Below, in pieces: positions 1 to 10,447 of a DNA stretch of 64,000 nucleotides (position 1 is its first letter; every line of letters begins with the position of its first letter). Both the position numbers and the translations under genes were made by a program. Under the pieces are notes generated by a model. It saw nothing but the letters and a program-made list of their open reading frames with translations. It had not been told where the DNA came from and did not search any database. The stretch lies in assembly GCA_019096155.1 (NCBI GenBank), contig JAHCVI010000003.1, positions 372,001 to 436,000 of the forward strand. The letters are read 5' to 3'. This DNA comes from Staphylotrichum longicolle. Taxonomy: Eukaryota; Ascomycota; Sordariomycetes; Sordariales; Chaetomiaceae.

Positions 1-171
1 TCGCAGGAACAGGCAGATTGAGTCAGAATTGTCATCTTCGGCACGCCGATTTCTTTCTCCTTCGACATATTACTTTTCTCCCTAAGTATCTATCTAGTTA
101 ATGCCATTCGGTTATTAAATTTCAAGTTTTGCGCTCTGTGCTAGCTGAAACTCATCCTTCTAGTCTTGAGC

Positions 172-3100
172 TCACGAGAACAGGTCGCACCGCTTTATTA
201 CTTCCAACGTCTTGCCTCGGTCCACAATCACTCCGCCGTCCATCACCACCATCTCGTCAAACCTCGCCGCGGTCTCCCGCCGGTGTGACACAGACAAGAT
301 GGTTTTCTGACCAAGTTTGCCCAACACAAGGTTGTGTATCATTTCGTCCGTCCTACAGTCGACGCTGTTTGGATGAGGGGTCAGCAACACCGCCAGTGTG
401 AGTAAGTTAAACTAAAACCAAGGCCGGTGCATACCTCGAGGTGGCTTCATCCAGCAGCAGAATACCCCCTGGCTGTCGCTTGCTCCGGAGGATCACCCCG
501 GCAAGGCACAGGAGCTGCGACTCGCCGTTCGACAGGTTCAACTCACTCCTCAGCCCGTCCAGGCTGGTCATGGCGCAGATCTTGTCCCAGAGGCCGCACT
601 CACGGAGCGCATCGCAAATCTCCTCGTCAGGAAACTGGCCGTCCGGGTCGAGTTCCTCCCTGATGGTGCGGGCGCAGCTGAAATAGTCCTGCGAGATGAC
701 TTCGAACCGCTGCCGGAACTCCGCAGGCGTGAGTTGCGAGATCGGTACCCCGTCAATGGCCACATACCCTACCTTCACGTCGATCATTCCGAGTATTGCC
801 AGGAGCATGGTCGATTTGCCAGATCCGGTGGAACCGCAAATAGCCACCTTGGCACCAGCATCGAAGGTCGCCGAGATGCCTTTGAGCCCCCATGCCCCCC
901 TTTGAGAGTTGGTGTTGTTGTTATCCTGCGGGGCGCCATCATCGGCCGTTGCGTACGATGCCCGGACATTCACAAACTCAATGACCCCCTCTCGAGACCA
1001 GTCGTCGGGCAGTGGCTCGCGCGTCTCGCTGCCGGCAGGCTCGCGTGGCGTGTCGCGTTTGAACAGGGCGATTCGAGCCACGGCCCCGAGTGCCGTCTCC
1101 AAAGACGTCCACGACACAATAAGATTGGTGAGCGTCTCCCCGAGCGAGGTGGCATTCGTCAAGGCAACCCCGATGGCGCCCACCGCTGCTCCGCCGGGCC
1201 CCATGTTCAGCCTCACCGCAACTCCGGTCACGATCAAAACAAGACCCGCGACGACAAGGCCAAGAACGAGCTGAAGCCAGCGCTGGACAGCATACAAGAG
1301 GTAGAAGCTCTCCTGGGAGCGGTCCAAACTCTCGGCAAACCTCTGCTCCGCAAACGCGGCCCACCCGTGTGCTCGGATCGTGGTGATGCCGGCGGCCAAC
1401 TCGGAGAGCCTGGTGTGGAGGTCTGCTTTAGTCTCCAGCTCCAAGAGGCGAAGCTGTTTTGATGTCCGGAGGTAAAACCGCTGGATCATGTAGAGGACAG
1501 CGAAGAGTGGTGGTATGACAGAAAGCGCGTGCACGGAAGCTAATGCAATGAGGATGATTTGGACGAGACCGGTGAAAAGTTCGGCAGTGGTGTTGAACAG
1601 AGCCATCGGCAGCGTAGTGTCGACAAACATGAGGTCTTGATTGAATCGGTTGAGCAGATGGCCCGTGTCGACACGGCTGATGAAAGGGAAGGAAGCGGCT
1701 AGCACTGTGGCAAGCAGGTCTGCATGGAGAGCGATTCCCGAGATGGGAACCACCACAAGCATAAGATGTCTGGAGGCGGGTTCGGTCAGTATGCTGAACT
1801 AGCGGCACAGGACGAAGGACGGTCATACAAAACCCAAAGTGCTAGAATCAACAACGGGGATACCGTGAGTAGGCCATACATGCCCAACCAAAATCTGTTG
1901 GGTTGGTGAGATGGCTGCAGGAGCGCGGTGGTCCACCATTGCACCCAGAGATCTGCAGATTCTCGAGTCAACAGAGTTCATGGTGAAGTGTAACACTGGA
2001 TGGAGCAGCTCGAATTACCTGGAAGCTTTAGAGCAACCCCAAAGACAATCCCAGCCACCAAGAAAACCAAGGCATGCCGCAGCCCCATGGATCTGGCGTA
2101 TGTTTTGTAAACCTCTCTGTCCGTGATTGCAGGAGGTCGAGCGGCAGAAGGGCTGCGCTGTCTGTCGTCACCAAGGCCGACTGATTCGGTGCCGGTGACG
2201 CTGCGTGTCCCATGACGGGTTGTCTTTTCGTCATCCTTGACGGGCAACAAATGTGTGCTCGGCCCAGTGTCAGTATCTTGCTCATTCGTCGCGTTCTCGT
2301 CATGCTGGGTAGGAACATCAACATTGATTCTCACAAGCCGACCTGCGGCGTCGATCTCGTATGCCTCATCCGCCAGAGCGGCCAAACTCCCTATCCGCCA
2401 ACAAAGACGAGGTTAACACACGTAGCACACTTTCCGCCCGGAAACGCAGACTTACTGTCATGGGTTGTAAATATGACCGTCATTTGGTGCAAACGAGCGA
2501 GGCCAGTTGTTCCAAGGAGGCGGTTGACGATCCTAGACTTGGTGGAGGGATCCAGGGCACTGAACACATCATCCAGGACAAGGACCTCCTTTCTCAGAGC
2601 CACAGCTCTCGCGATGGCCTTGGTGGAGAGAGAAGATGCGTTAGACAGCAGTGCCAAGCTAGCGTCACTAGTCCTCCGGATTCACTCACAAGTCGTTGAC
2701 GCTGGCCGCCACTCAGCCGTGTACCCCCACTGCCGACCTTGCCTGACCTGTAATCCTCAAGCTCCACAACGTCGTCCAGTGCACATGTCCATGCAACTTG
2801 TTCCATCCAGTTTGAGTCCCCTGCGGCATGCTGCGTCCAATTTAATTCGGCCGACGTGTTCTCTAACCAGGGCGTCTGGGAGCAGTAAGCAATGCTGACA
2901 GTCGAGCGGGAGACCCGCCCTTGCACGATGCAAGCCTCGCCCAGAATCGATTTCAGCAGAAGGCTCTTCCCCGCACCAACAGCACCGAGGATTACCACGC
3001 GTCTGCCCTTTTTGAGGTTAAGATTGACGTCGTGGAGTAGCGGTTTCTCTTCCTCGTAACCGAACGAGGCCTGCTCGGTGGACACCACGACGTCAGGCGA

Positions 3101-5155
3101 GGAAACCGCCAGTTCCCTGTCGATTACCGGAGGAAGCCGCTCATTTAAGCCGAAGAAGTCATGCAGGCGTTGGAAACATCCGTGTGCGGCTCCCAGTGTC
3201 GGGAGTGCTTGGAAAAGGTGAATCAGGGGGGGCGCGAGGAGAGCGATCAGCACGAGGGAAGTAAACATCCTCGGCGCATCCACGTCTCCTGCCGAAGAGT
3301 CGATCCCAACGACGGCGAGGTAGGCGCCAAAGACGAGGAGGGGGGACAGTGTCAGTGTCGCATACGCTGTAGGTATGCCGGAAGAATGTCAGACATATAC
3401 ACGATCGTGGCGGGGCGCTGGGTTGGAAGATGACTTGCACAATACGGCGGTGAGACTAAGAAGCTTCCGGAATGTCTTTGGCCGTCATCTCGTCCAGTCG
3501 CAGGTTAGAAACGAGCGGTGGACACGTCTCTCCATGCCCATCATCTTGATGGCTTTCAGGGAGGCAAGCATCTTCTGCGTGGCGCCGAGCCTCTTCTGGA
3601 CTGCCTGGAGCCACTTCTGTTGCTCTTTGCTTGTGAGCCGGGAAAGGGCGGTAGAAAGCAGTGTGCACACTATGGTCTAATTAGGCCCAACCGGTGATGT
3701 GTGGAATGAAAGAAGCCGTACAGATTGCCAAGCCGACCACGGTCAGACTTGGTGTCCCAACACGGCCTTGGAGCAGGTACGTGAAGATGGCAGCTTCGGC
3801 GACGGCCGCCCAAACTTCGTGCAAATAACTCAAGCCCGTGGCGATGCGTTGGACATCGGCAACCATTAAGGTCATGGCCCTGGACTCGGTGCTGGCATCC
3901 TCGGGGAGCCTAAGCATCTTGGAGAAGATGGCCATCACAAGGCCTCCGCGGACCAGGGTAGAGCATCTAAACACAAGGTGCCAGTACCAGCTGGTCACAA
4001 GCTGTCCTCGCCGATGATCTGTAAGACACTACACGGGAAGGGACTGGGGTCAGGGCGCACTCACCGCTGTCCCGATATAAGTGACGGCACATGCTCCAAT
4101 GAGACCGTAGCCGTGTGACTTGGGCGATGCTGGCCCATCCTGCAAGTAATCCAGCAATGTGCTGGTGAGAAAGGACTGAGCCACCCGGTACGCGACCAGA
4201 ATGAGTCTGGGAACGAAAGGATACCAGAGCGCAGGACCCAAACATTTGAGTGTGAGTAAAACTAAATCGCTGGGTGCGAGTGCGTTTGCATCTACAAAAG
4301 TGCAAGGGGATTAGTGCGAATTCTGAACGGAACAATGGGTGCGCACTCACGTCTGATGTCAAGAAGCCGTGCAAAGCTCGCTTCCAAGCTTGCGGAATAC
4401 ATCGCGCTGTCGATGGGATAAAGGTCTTGTGGCTCCAACAGTCTGCGATAACCCGCCAAAAGCAGTGGAACAAGCCATTGAAATAGAAATCTTTCGGTAA
4501 CACCGCCTCTCTCTTCTGAAGATTTCTTTTCTGCACCGTCCGGAATGGGTTTCTTCATATCCTCGAGACAGAAGAGGGCTGCTTTGAGGCAGATGCTAGC
4601 CAAGAGAAACCCGGCCGGCAGTTTTCGGTTCAGCAACCAATACGTGCGGCAGCGGACCGCTTCGGCGGGGAGGGAAAGCCCAAGAATTGCGACAATCACG
4701 GGAGAGGGCCGGTGTGTTTTGGGCGCTCCGTGATAGGAGAGCGCTAAAACGATTGTCGATGTCAACGAGGAGAACACACCCGCGGGCATCGTCAAAGGAG
4801 TCTTGGTCTGGTGTTTCAGGTTGTGGCGATGGTGAGAGCAATCTGAGCGACACGACGAGAGCGCAATGCACTAGAGGAAAGACTCCGTTAGTACATAGAT
4901 GGCAAGGCTCATTTCTGAAGAGAGGTGAGGATAACAGTACCGTTTTGGTGGCCCGCCATTCACAAGGAGCACATCAACCTTATTTCTCCTACGTAGCCGA
5001 AGGATGACAACTGCAGCCCAGACGGAGGCAAGCAAAGAGGGAAGTAGAGTAAGGATGGCCTCTTCAAAAAGAAGGGTGAAGTCAAACCCTCCTCGACACC
5101 CCTTCACTATCGGACCAAAAGACAAATCCGCATCGAGCGCACAGCTCGACGCCAT
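172..5155 (-). CDS. ABCC-type (MRP-like) multidrug ABC transporter, with two apparent frameshifts
   Basis: Full-length ABC exporter of the fungal ABCC layout: TMD0, TMD1, NBD1, linker, TMD2, NBD2. It would sit in the plasma or vacuolar membrane and export conjugated or toxic organic compounds. The start is the ATG at 5153-5155 (MASSCALDADL); the stop is TGA at 172-174. NBD1 shows Walker A GAVGAGKS, signature LSGGQRQRL and Walker B VLVLDD, with Asp in place of the catalytic Glu as is common in ABCC NBD1. NBD2 shows Walker A GSTGSGKS, a degenerate signature LSNGESQ, Walker B ILLLDEATS and H-loop SVSHR. Supported introns include 365-434, 2619-2689 and a GC-AG intron at 3367-3438. Near 3490-3530 continuous TMD1 homology runs through three frames (ERRVHRS, then SNLRLDEMTA, then KTFRKLLSLT), which no intron explains, so the copy may be a recent pseudogene or hold sequence errors. 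The family call is firm; the substrate is unknown. Confidence 0.85.
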
Positions 5156-7095
5156 GGTGTAAAGGCAAAGACGTTCAGAGCGAATGCAGTTTGGGATTTG
5201 GCGGTCGTGCCGCCGACGGTCCAGATGCAGAAGAACCAAGGGAAGTTTTTAACGCACAGCTACGAAGCACAAGCACGCGGTTGTGGTTATTTAGTGGGTT
5301 CTCATGAATGAACCAACATCCAACAAGGAGGGAAGCGAACCGACATGTGAATAGACAACAAGAGGGTCGGAGAAAGATCAGACTCGGCCCGTGGCACTGA
5401 GAGCCGGACAACTGATGCGCCTGGCAGTGCCTGCAAACGAGCACCCAAGGAGTTCTCGCTCCCAGGGGTGGCGACGCGGTGTTACACTGATAAGACGGGA
5501 CGGCATGTTGATGATCCATTCATAGGATTGCCTCCCTTAAACAACTGGCAATATCCGTAAGTGCAGGATGGAACCAACAGGTTGGAACGGCCCTGCATGC
5601 AGGGAAGCCAAATGAGCCTGCCAGCTGTCAGCTGTGGGCAGCCTAATGAAGGTGCCAACGATTTGTCGCATCGATATGAAGTGTCCATGGCCTAGACTCA
5701 GGGGGCATGCCATCATGGGAAGATGACATCGTTTCTTCGTACGCCCAACGCCGTCGATTTTGTTTTTCCAAATCCGTGAGAAACTGAAGGGGATATGCAG
5801 CATTGATTATGCTGCATCGCTCCTTCGGAGCCGCAAAAGCCAACGACGCCACCAACACCAAAATAGCCTGAAATGCGGCGCGGGTCGTTGGTTCATCTGT
5901 GAATTCTCATGCGGCTTGACTCGGGCGACATGTGCAAGCTCGGAGTCTCGACTCGACAATTGGCCCAGTGATGTTGGGGCCAGAGAATAGGGGCGATCCA
6001 TGAAGCTTGGCTTTTGGATGACCAAGCTGATTGCTCTTCTTCAGCCGGCTTGGAGTCCAATGTATGAGCAGGCAGCCAAGGATACTCCGTGCTTGACGAT
6101 GGCACGTTGCTGACGGTTTGCTTGGCAGGTTGATGAGTTCAGCGGTTTCTTTCCGAACAGCGATTTCTCCACCAAAATCTCGTGTCCGGGGACTGCCACG
6201 GCCGATGTGAGTTTTGAACATCACTTGAGGGCAACCCGCAGGTGACAGAGCTTCCATGTTAGAACCTTTTGTATCAGTCGCCAGCACTACACCAGGGACC
6301 TTACGTGAGCGAAGGACTAGACTTATTGGCAGAGCGCCAACATGTGAGGATTGCGTCCAACTGGTGTGCAAAAGCAGACGGTTTGATTGACGATCTGGAG
6401 AGGTTAGATGAGTTGCGGGGTGGACATGGAGATCATCCCTCCCCAGGCGGCGCTGGTTGACAACCTGACGACGACGCGCATTTTGTTTCGAGAATCAGCC
6501 GTCGGCGGAGGCAAGCAATGTTGATGTTCGAATCGACATGAGGTACAGTGGGTGGTCCCATTAGAGTCTTGCATCTGGTCGAGCCCTGGATGGGATAGGA
6601 ACGGAAAGGGACGTTGATGAGGTCGGCGGCTCAGTTTGGAACATTGAAATGGGTGCGCTCTTCAAAGAGACGGTTGAGTTTTCGCAAAACTTATCAAAGT
6701 CCAGGATTGTTGATGTTTTCAACTTTGTTGCGGTCTCTGCCTGGTGGTGTGTGTGCCTTAGGGCCAAGGTTCTTCCAGAATCCGAGTCGACGTTTTCGGC
6801 CTTCGCTGGGGCTTCGGGCGCAATTGTTTGGAACGACCAAGAAGCAGCTTGCTGACCCCACCACCCACAACAGACGACTTCCCTGCACACGCGCTCTCAA
6901 CCGCTCGACTTGAATCAACATTCCAGGAGCCACTGCTCGTTAGTGCTTTCCGTTTCCGAGGGCTTGGTGCCAAAACAATGGATTTTTGCAGGATTCCACG
7001 TGTGGCTTTCCAGCACCGACTCTTGACGCAAACACCTCGTTGTCTCCCTAACTTCCTTTCCTCAGCCCCTCAGTTCCTCGCCCCTTTCGCTAACC
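5156..7095. other. intergenic, no gene seen
   Basis: About 1.9 kb. Open frames here are short, overlap on both strands and show no recognisable domain or gene-like composition. It holds the 5' flank of the ABC transporter and the upstream region of the repeat protein. No repeat or RNA gene was recognised. Confidence 0.5.
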
Positions 7096-7155
7096 ATGTC
7101 CCTCGCTATCCCCAATTACCAAGATCAGTCCAGAATGGCGGCAACGGGCACCTAG

Positions 7156-7734
7156 ATGAGTGCCTGTGTGACGGTTCACCACCGAGGCCCTACCGTCATC
7201 AACTACGATGGGGCGCCCGCTGATTCCCTGCATTTGGTCGGCACACACATCTTTCACGGCCCCGTCATAATCAACTGGCATGCTCTCTCGCGATTCGAGG
7301 ACTCCGGCTGGAGACGTTTCGTTTACTACAGTCCAGTCACCATCAACTACGTCGGCCAAGGCACGTACGACGCGTCCATACGGGGCGAGCACACTTTCAA
7401 GGATTGGGTCACCGTCAACTACACGGCCGCCGCTTGCCGCGGGACATCTGTCGAAAACAAGCTCGGCGTGAACACCTACGACGGGCCTGTCACCTTCAAT
7501 TTGCTTGCCGACTGGTCTCCGGTTCCAGGCTGTGTGATACCGTTCGACGAGTGGGACCGCGATGCACAGGACGACGAGGCGTGGATCGAGGCTCCCGCCT
7601 TCGCCGACTTACGGCTTGACACACCTCCACCGAGCTCTGAGTCGAGTTTCGAAACATTTTTGACACCAGGAAGCTGGCCAAGTCTCGGAAGCCACTTGAT
7701 ACCAGATGGGGCCCATCATCTGAGGAACACATGA
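7156..7734 (+). CDS. small orphan protein with five 24-residue beta-strand repeats
   Basis: A 192-residue protein of unknown function. It contains five copies of a short strand-like motif: GPTVINY, GPVIINW, SPVTINY, DWVTVNY and GPVTFNL. The Asn-to-Asn spacing is 24, 24, 24 and 27 residues, most copies are preceded by an aromatic residue or His, and the linkers are polar and Gly/Asp-rich. The C-terminal third is acidic and Pro/Ser-rich. No signal peptide or membrane segment is visible. A regular short beta-strand repeat suggests a beta-solenoid or an amyloid-like assembly, but that is inference. The same motif recurs in the gene at 57590-58063. An in-frame ATG at 7096 in a better start context (ACCATGTCC) is separated from this ATG only by a TAG at 7153-7155, so the gene may have lost its original N-terminus. 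Confidence 0.6.
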   Translation: MSACVTVHHRGPTVINYDGAPADSLHLVGTHIFHGPVIINWHALSRFEDSGWRRFVYYSPVTINYVGQGTYDASIRGEHTFKDWVTVNYTAAACRGTSVENKLGVNTYDGPVTFNLLADWSPVPGCVIPFDEWDRDAQDDEAWIEAPAFADLRLDTPPPSSESSFETFLTPGSWPSLGSHLIPDGAHHLRNT

Positions 7735-8360
7735 ACACAGCCATCGAGAACGCGTTCGTCAACGATGGGGGTGGGACGGCGACTCGCGGAGCCAGCTGCT
7801 CAAATGTTGTGATTGATGGTATGAACGATCTATTTCCTCTGCATTCTAACGTCAGGAATGCTTTGCTAATGGGTGCAAGGTCTGTTAGCATTGTCGTGGC
7901 TTTCCCAACTCTGGAGGACCAGCGAGCCTGGAGTGTGTGGAACAGCTTGGGACTGGAAACAGGTGAGAGAAGGGAGGAAGACTGCAGCGACAGACTGTTA
8001 TCTTTAGATTCGCAGCGTAATTGCCAACTCAGGTTTACCGTCAATGTCGTCTGTGTCTCCGTTTGTTGGCCGACTCTTGATGTGCTGGAGTACCTGTCCT
8101 GATTGGCAAGTCGTAGGCCTCTTGGTCACAGTCTTGCAAAATGCAACAAGGACTGGCAAATTCACAAAAGTTGTGGTAAAATCCGAAACTATCAGAGGGA
8201 CCAGGAAAACTTTGCTTTCTTGCCTGCTTCTTTCCATTCGTTTTTCGCCTCCCTTCCGCCAGCACTCTCCATTTCGTTGAGACCTCCATCACCATTCTCC
8301 TTGGTCGCAAGCTTTCTCCCACCACCCACAATTTCCGACAGCGCCCGCGCCAAAAGGAAG
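7735..8360. other. intergenic between two small orphan genes
   Basis: About 0.6 kb. An open frame overlaps the stop of the upstream gene as ATGA at 7731 but has no recognisable feature and is not called. The part before 8361 is pyrimidine-rich, like a fungal promoter and 5' leader. Confidence 0.4.
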
Positions 8361-9155
8361 ATGGACGCTGACAAACTTATCACCAACCAGCGTGAGCGCG
8401 GGAACGTAGCTCATGATGCCACTGCCAGTGCGACTCGTAACACAGCTGGCCAGGTCGGGATCAGCGCGCCCACCACACCACAAATCTCAACTGTCGGCGG
8501 CACTCCGTTGTACATTTACGGGAGCACCGTTACCGTTACATACAACAATTATTTTTGCAACCATGACCAGGCCGCCTCAGCCTCTCTTCATGCCCAAGCA
8601 ACGTCTGCCGCAATTCAAGCGCGCCAGGTTCGTATAGAATCCCATGGATCTCACTTTGCTCGCAGCACTGACACAGAATATTCTTCTCCAGACTCCCGCC
8701 GAAGCGACAGATGTCTCCGCCGAGACTTAATTCCGCCCAACGTCAGCGAATCGATCCCCGCCATTTCTCCGACCTCCGACGACGCAGCACCAGTCCGGGA
8801 ATCGCATCACGGCAGAGACAGAAGCAGGTCCCCTCCCCGAGACGGGCGCAATCCCGACAGCCGACGGGACCGCGACGAGCCCGCATCGTCCCCAAAGCCA
8901 GCCATTGCCTCGAAGAGCGCCGAAGTCGGAGCCGCGTCTATTTTAAACGAAAGTCTACCTGTACTCCAGCGCTTTGGGACCAGATTGACAGGAGCCACGA
9001 GTTTGGAAAACCACCAGCTTAACAAAAGTGGATCATCCAGACGCTTAACGAAATGCACAAGGATAGAAGCATCACAAGGCTCCAAACCGAGATGGTTAAG
9101 TCGATTTGGGAGGCGCACAAGAGACTCCTGCTTGCCCACACCAACGGATGGTTGA
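8361..9155 (+). CDS. hypothetical protein with one VTVTYN strand motif and a basic Arg/Ser-rich tail; model uncertain
   Basis: Orphan gene starting at the ATG at 8361 (MDADKLITNQ). The N-terminal 85 residues are Ala/Thr-rich and hold one strand segment, YGSTVTVTYNNYF, resembling the repeat unit of the neighbouring gene at 7156. Read straight through, the protein continues with an RDRSRSPPRDGR-type basic stretch to 9155. A plausible intron (GT at 8628, CTGAC branch near 8668, CAG at 8691) would instead end the protein at a TAA at 8728-8730, about 100 residues long. Near 9040-9180 another frame (EMHKDRSITRLQTEMV onward) looks more protein-like than the straight-through frame, so a further splice or frameshift is possible. 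Function unknown. Confidence 0.4.
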   Translation: MDADKLITNQRERGNVAHDATASATRNTAGQVGISAPTTPQISTVGGTPLYIYGSTVTVTYNNYFCNHDQAASASLHAQATSAAIQARQVRIESHGSHFARSTDTEYSSPDSRRSDRCLRRDLIPPNVSESIPAISPTSDDAAPVRESHHGRDRSRSPPRDGRNPDSRRDRDEPASSPKPAIASKSAEVGAASILNESLPVLQRFGTRLTGATSLENHQLNKSGSSRRLTKCTRIEASQGSKPRWLSRFGRRTRDSCLPTPTDG

Positions 9156-10447
9156 TGACGAGGGTAGCAAGCGGCAAGACAAAAACTGCGGAGAACCAGC
9201 CTTAGTCGGAGGGTCACTGTATGCAGGTGAACCACGCAAAGACCCGGGGGCTGGAAGGTTGCTTGCGGGCGAGGGTTGGTTGGAGTGTGGCATATGGTGT
9301 TTTGAGGCGTCTTGTTAGTTGGTTTGAGAGTCTGATAAGGGATATCTGGGAGCTGATTTGGACTCGGAGGAATGTGAGCCGGTGTGACTAATGAACATGG
9401 AACCCTTAAAAATCTCTGGGCATGCTGCTCACCTTCCTCGGGACCGGCCCAACATGTGTGCGTAACAAACAGGTCGTGGGCGATGCTCGAGACCCATTGA
9501 GCTCCCTTGTTTGAGCGTTCATTTGACACTTCTTTCAGCCTTCCATCTGCTAGGCACGGAGGAATCTGGGACAACAACTGATTAATGACATTGACGAGAC
9601 GCCCATGGCCACAGGGATGCCACAAGCAGGAACCCTTTCTCTTCCCCCAGAATTGGAACAAGGTTGCCAACCAGAAGGGCTTTGACCCTAACATCGGCCG
9701 GGTCTGGAACGCTGCTGAATGCAACAGCCACACGGCAAGGGCTTGCATGTTGCCGCAAAACTTTTCCAAGGGTTTCCGGTTCGAGGAATCGTGACGCGTT
9801 CCTGCATGGCGCTGCATTTCAGCCCACATCGTTTCGTTTGCTCGGCTTATGAGGCTGAACCGCCGACTGTCAAAGCAGGTGGAAATTGGCGGCGCCTCTC
9901 CAGTGACACGTGTAGTTGCAGGTGGCTGACAGGTCTGCTCAGGCACAGGACGAAGTACATACGCTATCCCCGACAGAGATCCCCCTGAGACATGCTTACT
10001 ACTATAACGATGCATGGCAGTTATGATTGCGCTCTTTTGGGCACCCTTTTGTCAGCTCGCCAGCCACATGGCGGTTGTGGCGTGCAAACTTACTCCAGCA
10101 CAGAGCTGAGCGCCAGGCTTGCACAAAGACGTTGCAGAGAGACAGTGTGCAGCAGCCCCAAGCCATCACCTCACTTTCAGAACACAGCTCCAGCCACAAG
10201 ACTGACATTGGCAGCTGATGCCAATAATTGCAGAGATGGTGCGCGGCTCGACCTCCGTGGCGTTCAGCTGCTCTCGCGGCGCGTGCCGGATGCCCACGAC
10301 CCTTGGAAGCTTACATCGAGAAACCGAGGGCGTGGAGGTGTATAAAGAGCGCGGGACCCAGAGCAGCATGGCAACTCGAGTCAAGCATAGCCCTCAGTCA
10401 CTCATTTGACCAATTTACTTTCGGCGCGTCCAGTGTCATCTCTCACG
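9156..10447. other. intergenic; promoter of the WSC protein at its end
   Basis: About 1.3 kb. A long minus-strand open frame covers part of it, but its composition is not protein-like and it shadows the gene at 8361. The last 110 bases hold a TATA box and the 5' leader of the WSC-domain gene. Confidence 0.45.
10341..10346 (+). promoter_or_regulatory. TATA box of the WSC-domain gene
   Basis: TATAAA lies 102 bases upstream of the ATG at 10448, in the context GTGTATAAAGAGCG. A clear TATA box suggests strong or inducible transcription of this secreted protein. No other core element was identified. Confidence 0.5.

Noticed and set aside
734..1462. 242-residue plus-strand open frame inside the ABC transporter
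   Set aside because: Antisense to TMD2 and NBD2 of a clearly recognised gene.
8807..10015. 402-residue minus-strand open frame
   Set aside because: Composition is not protein-like, there is no recognisable motif, and it overlaps the plus-strand gene and its 3' flank.
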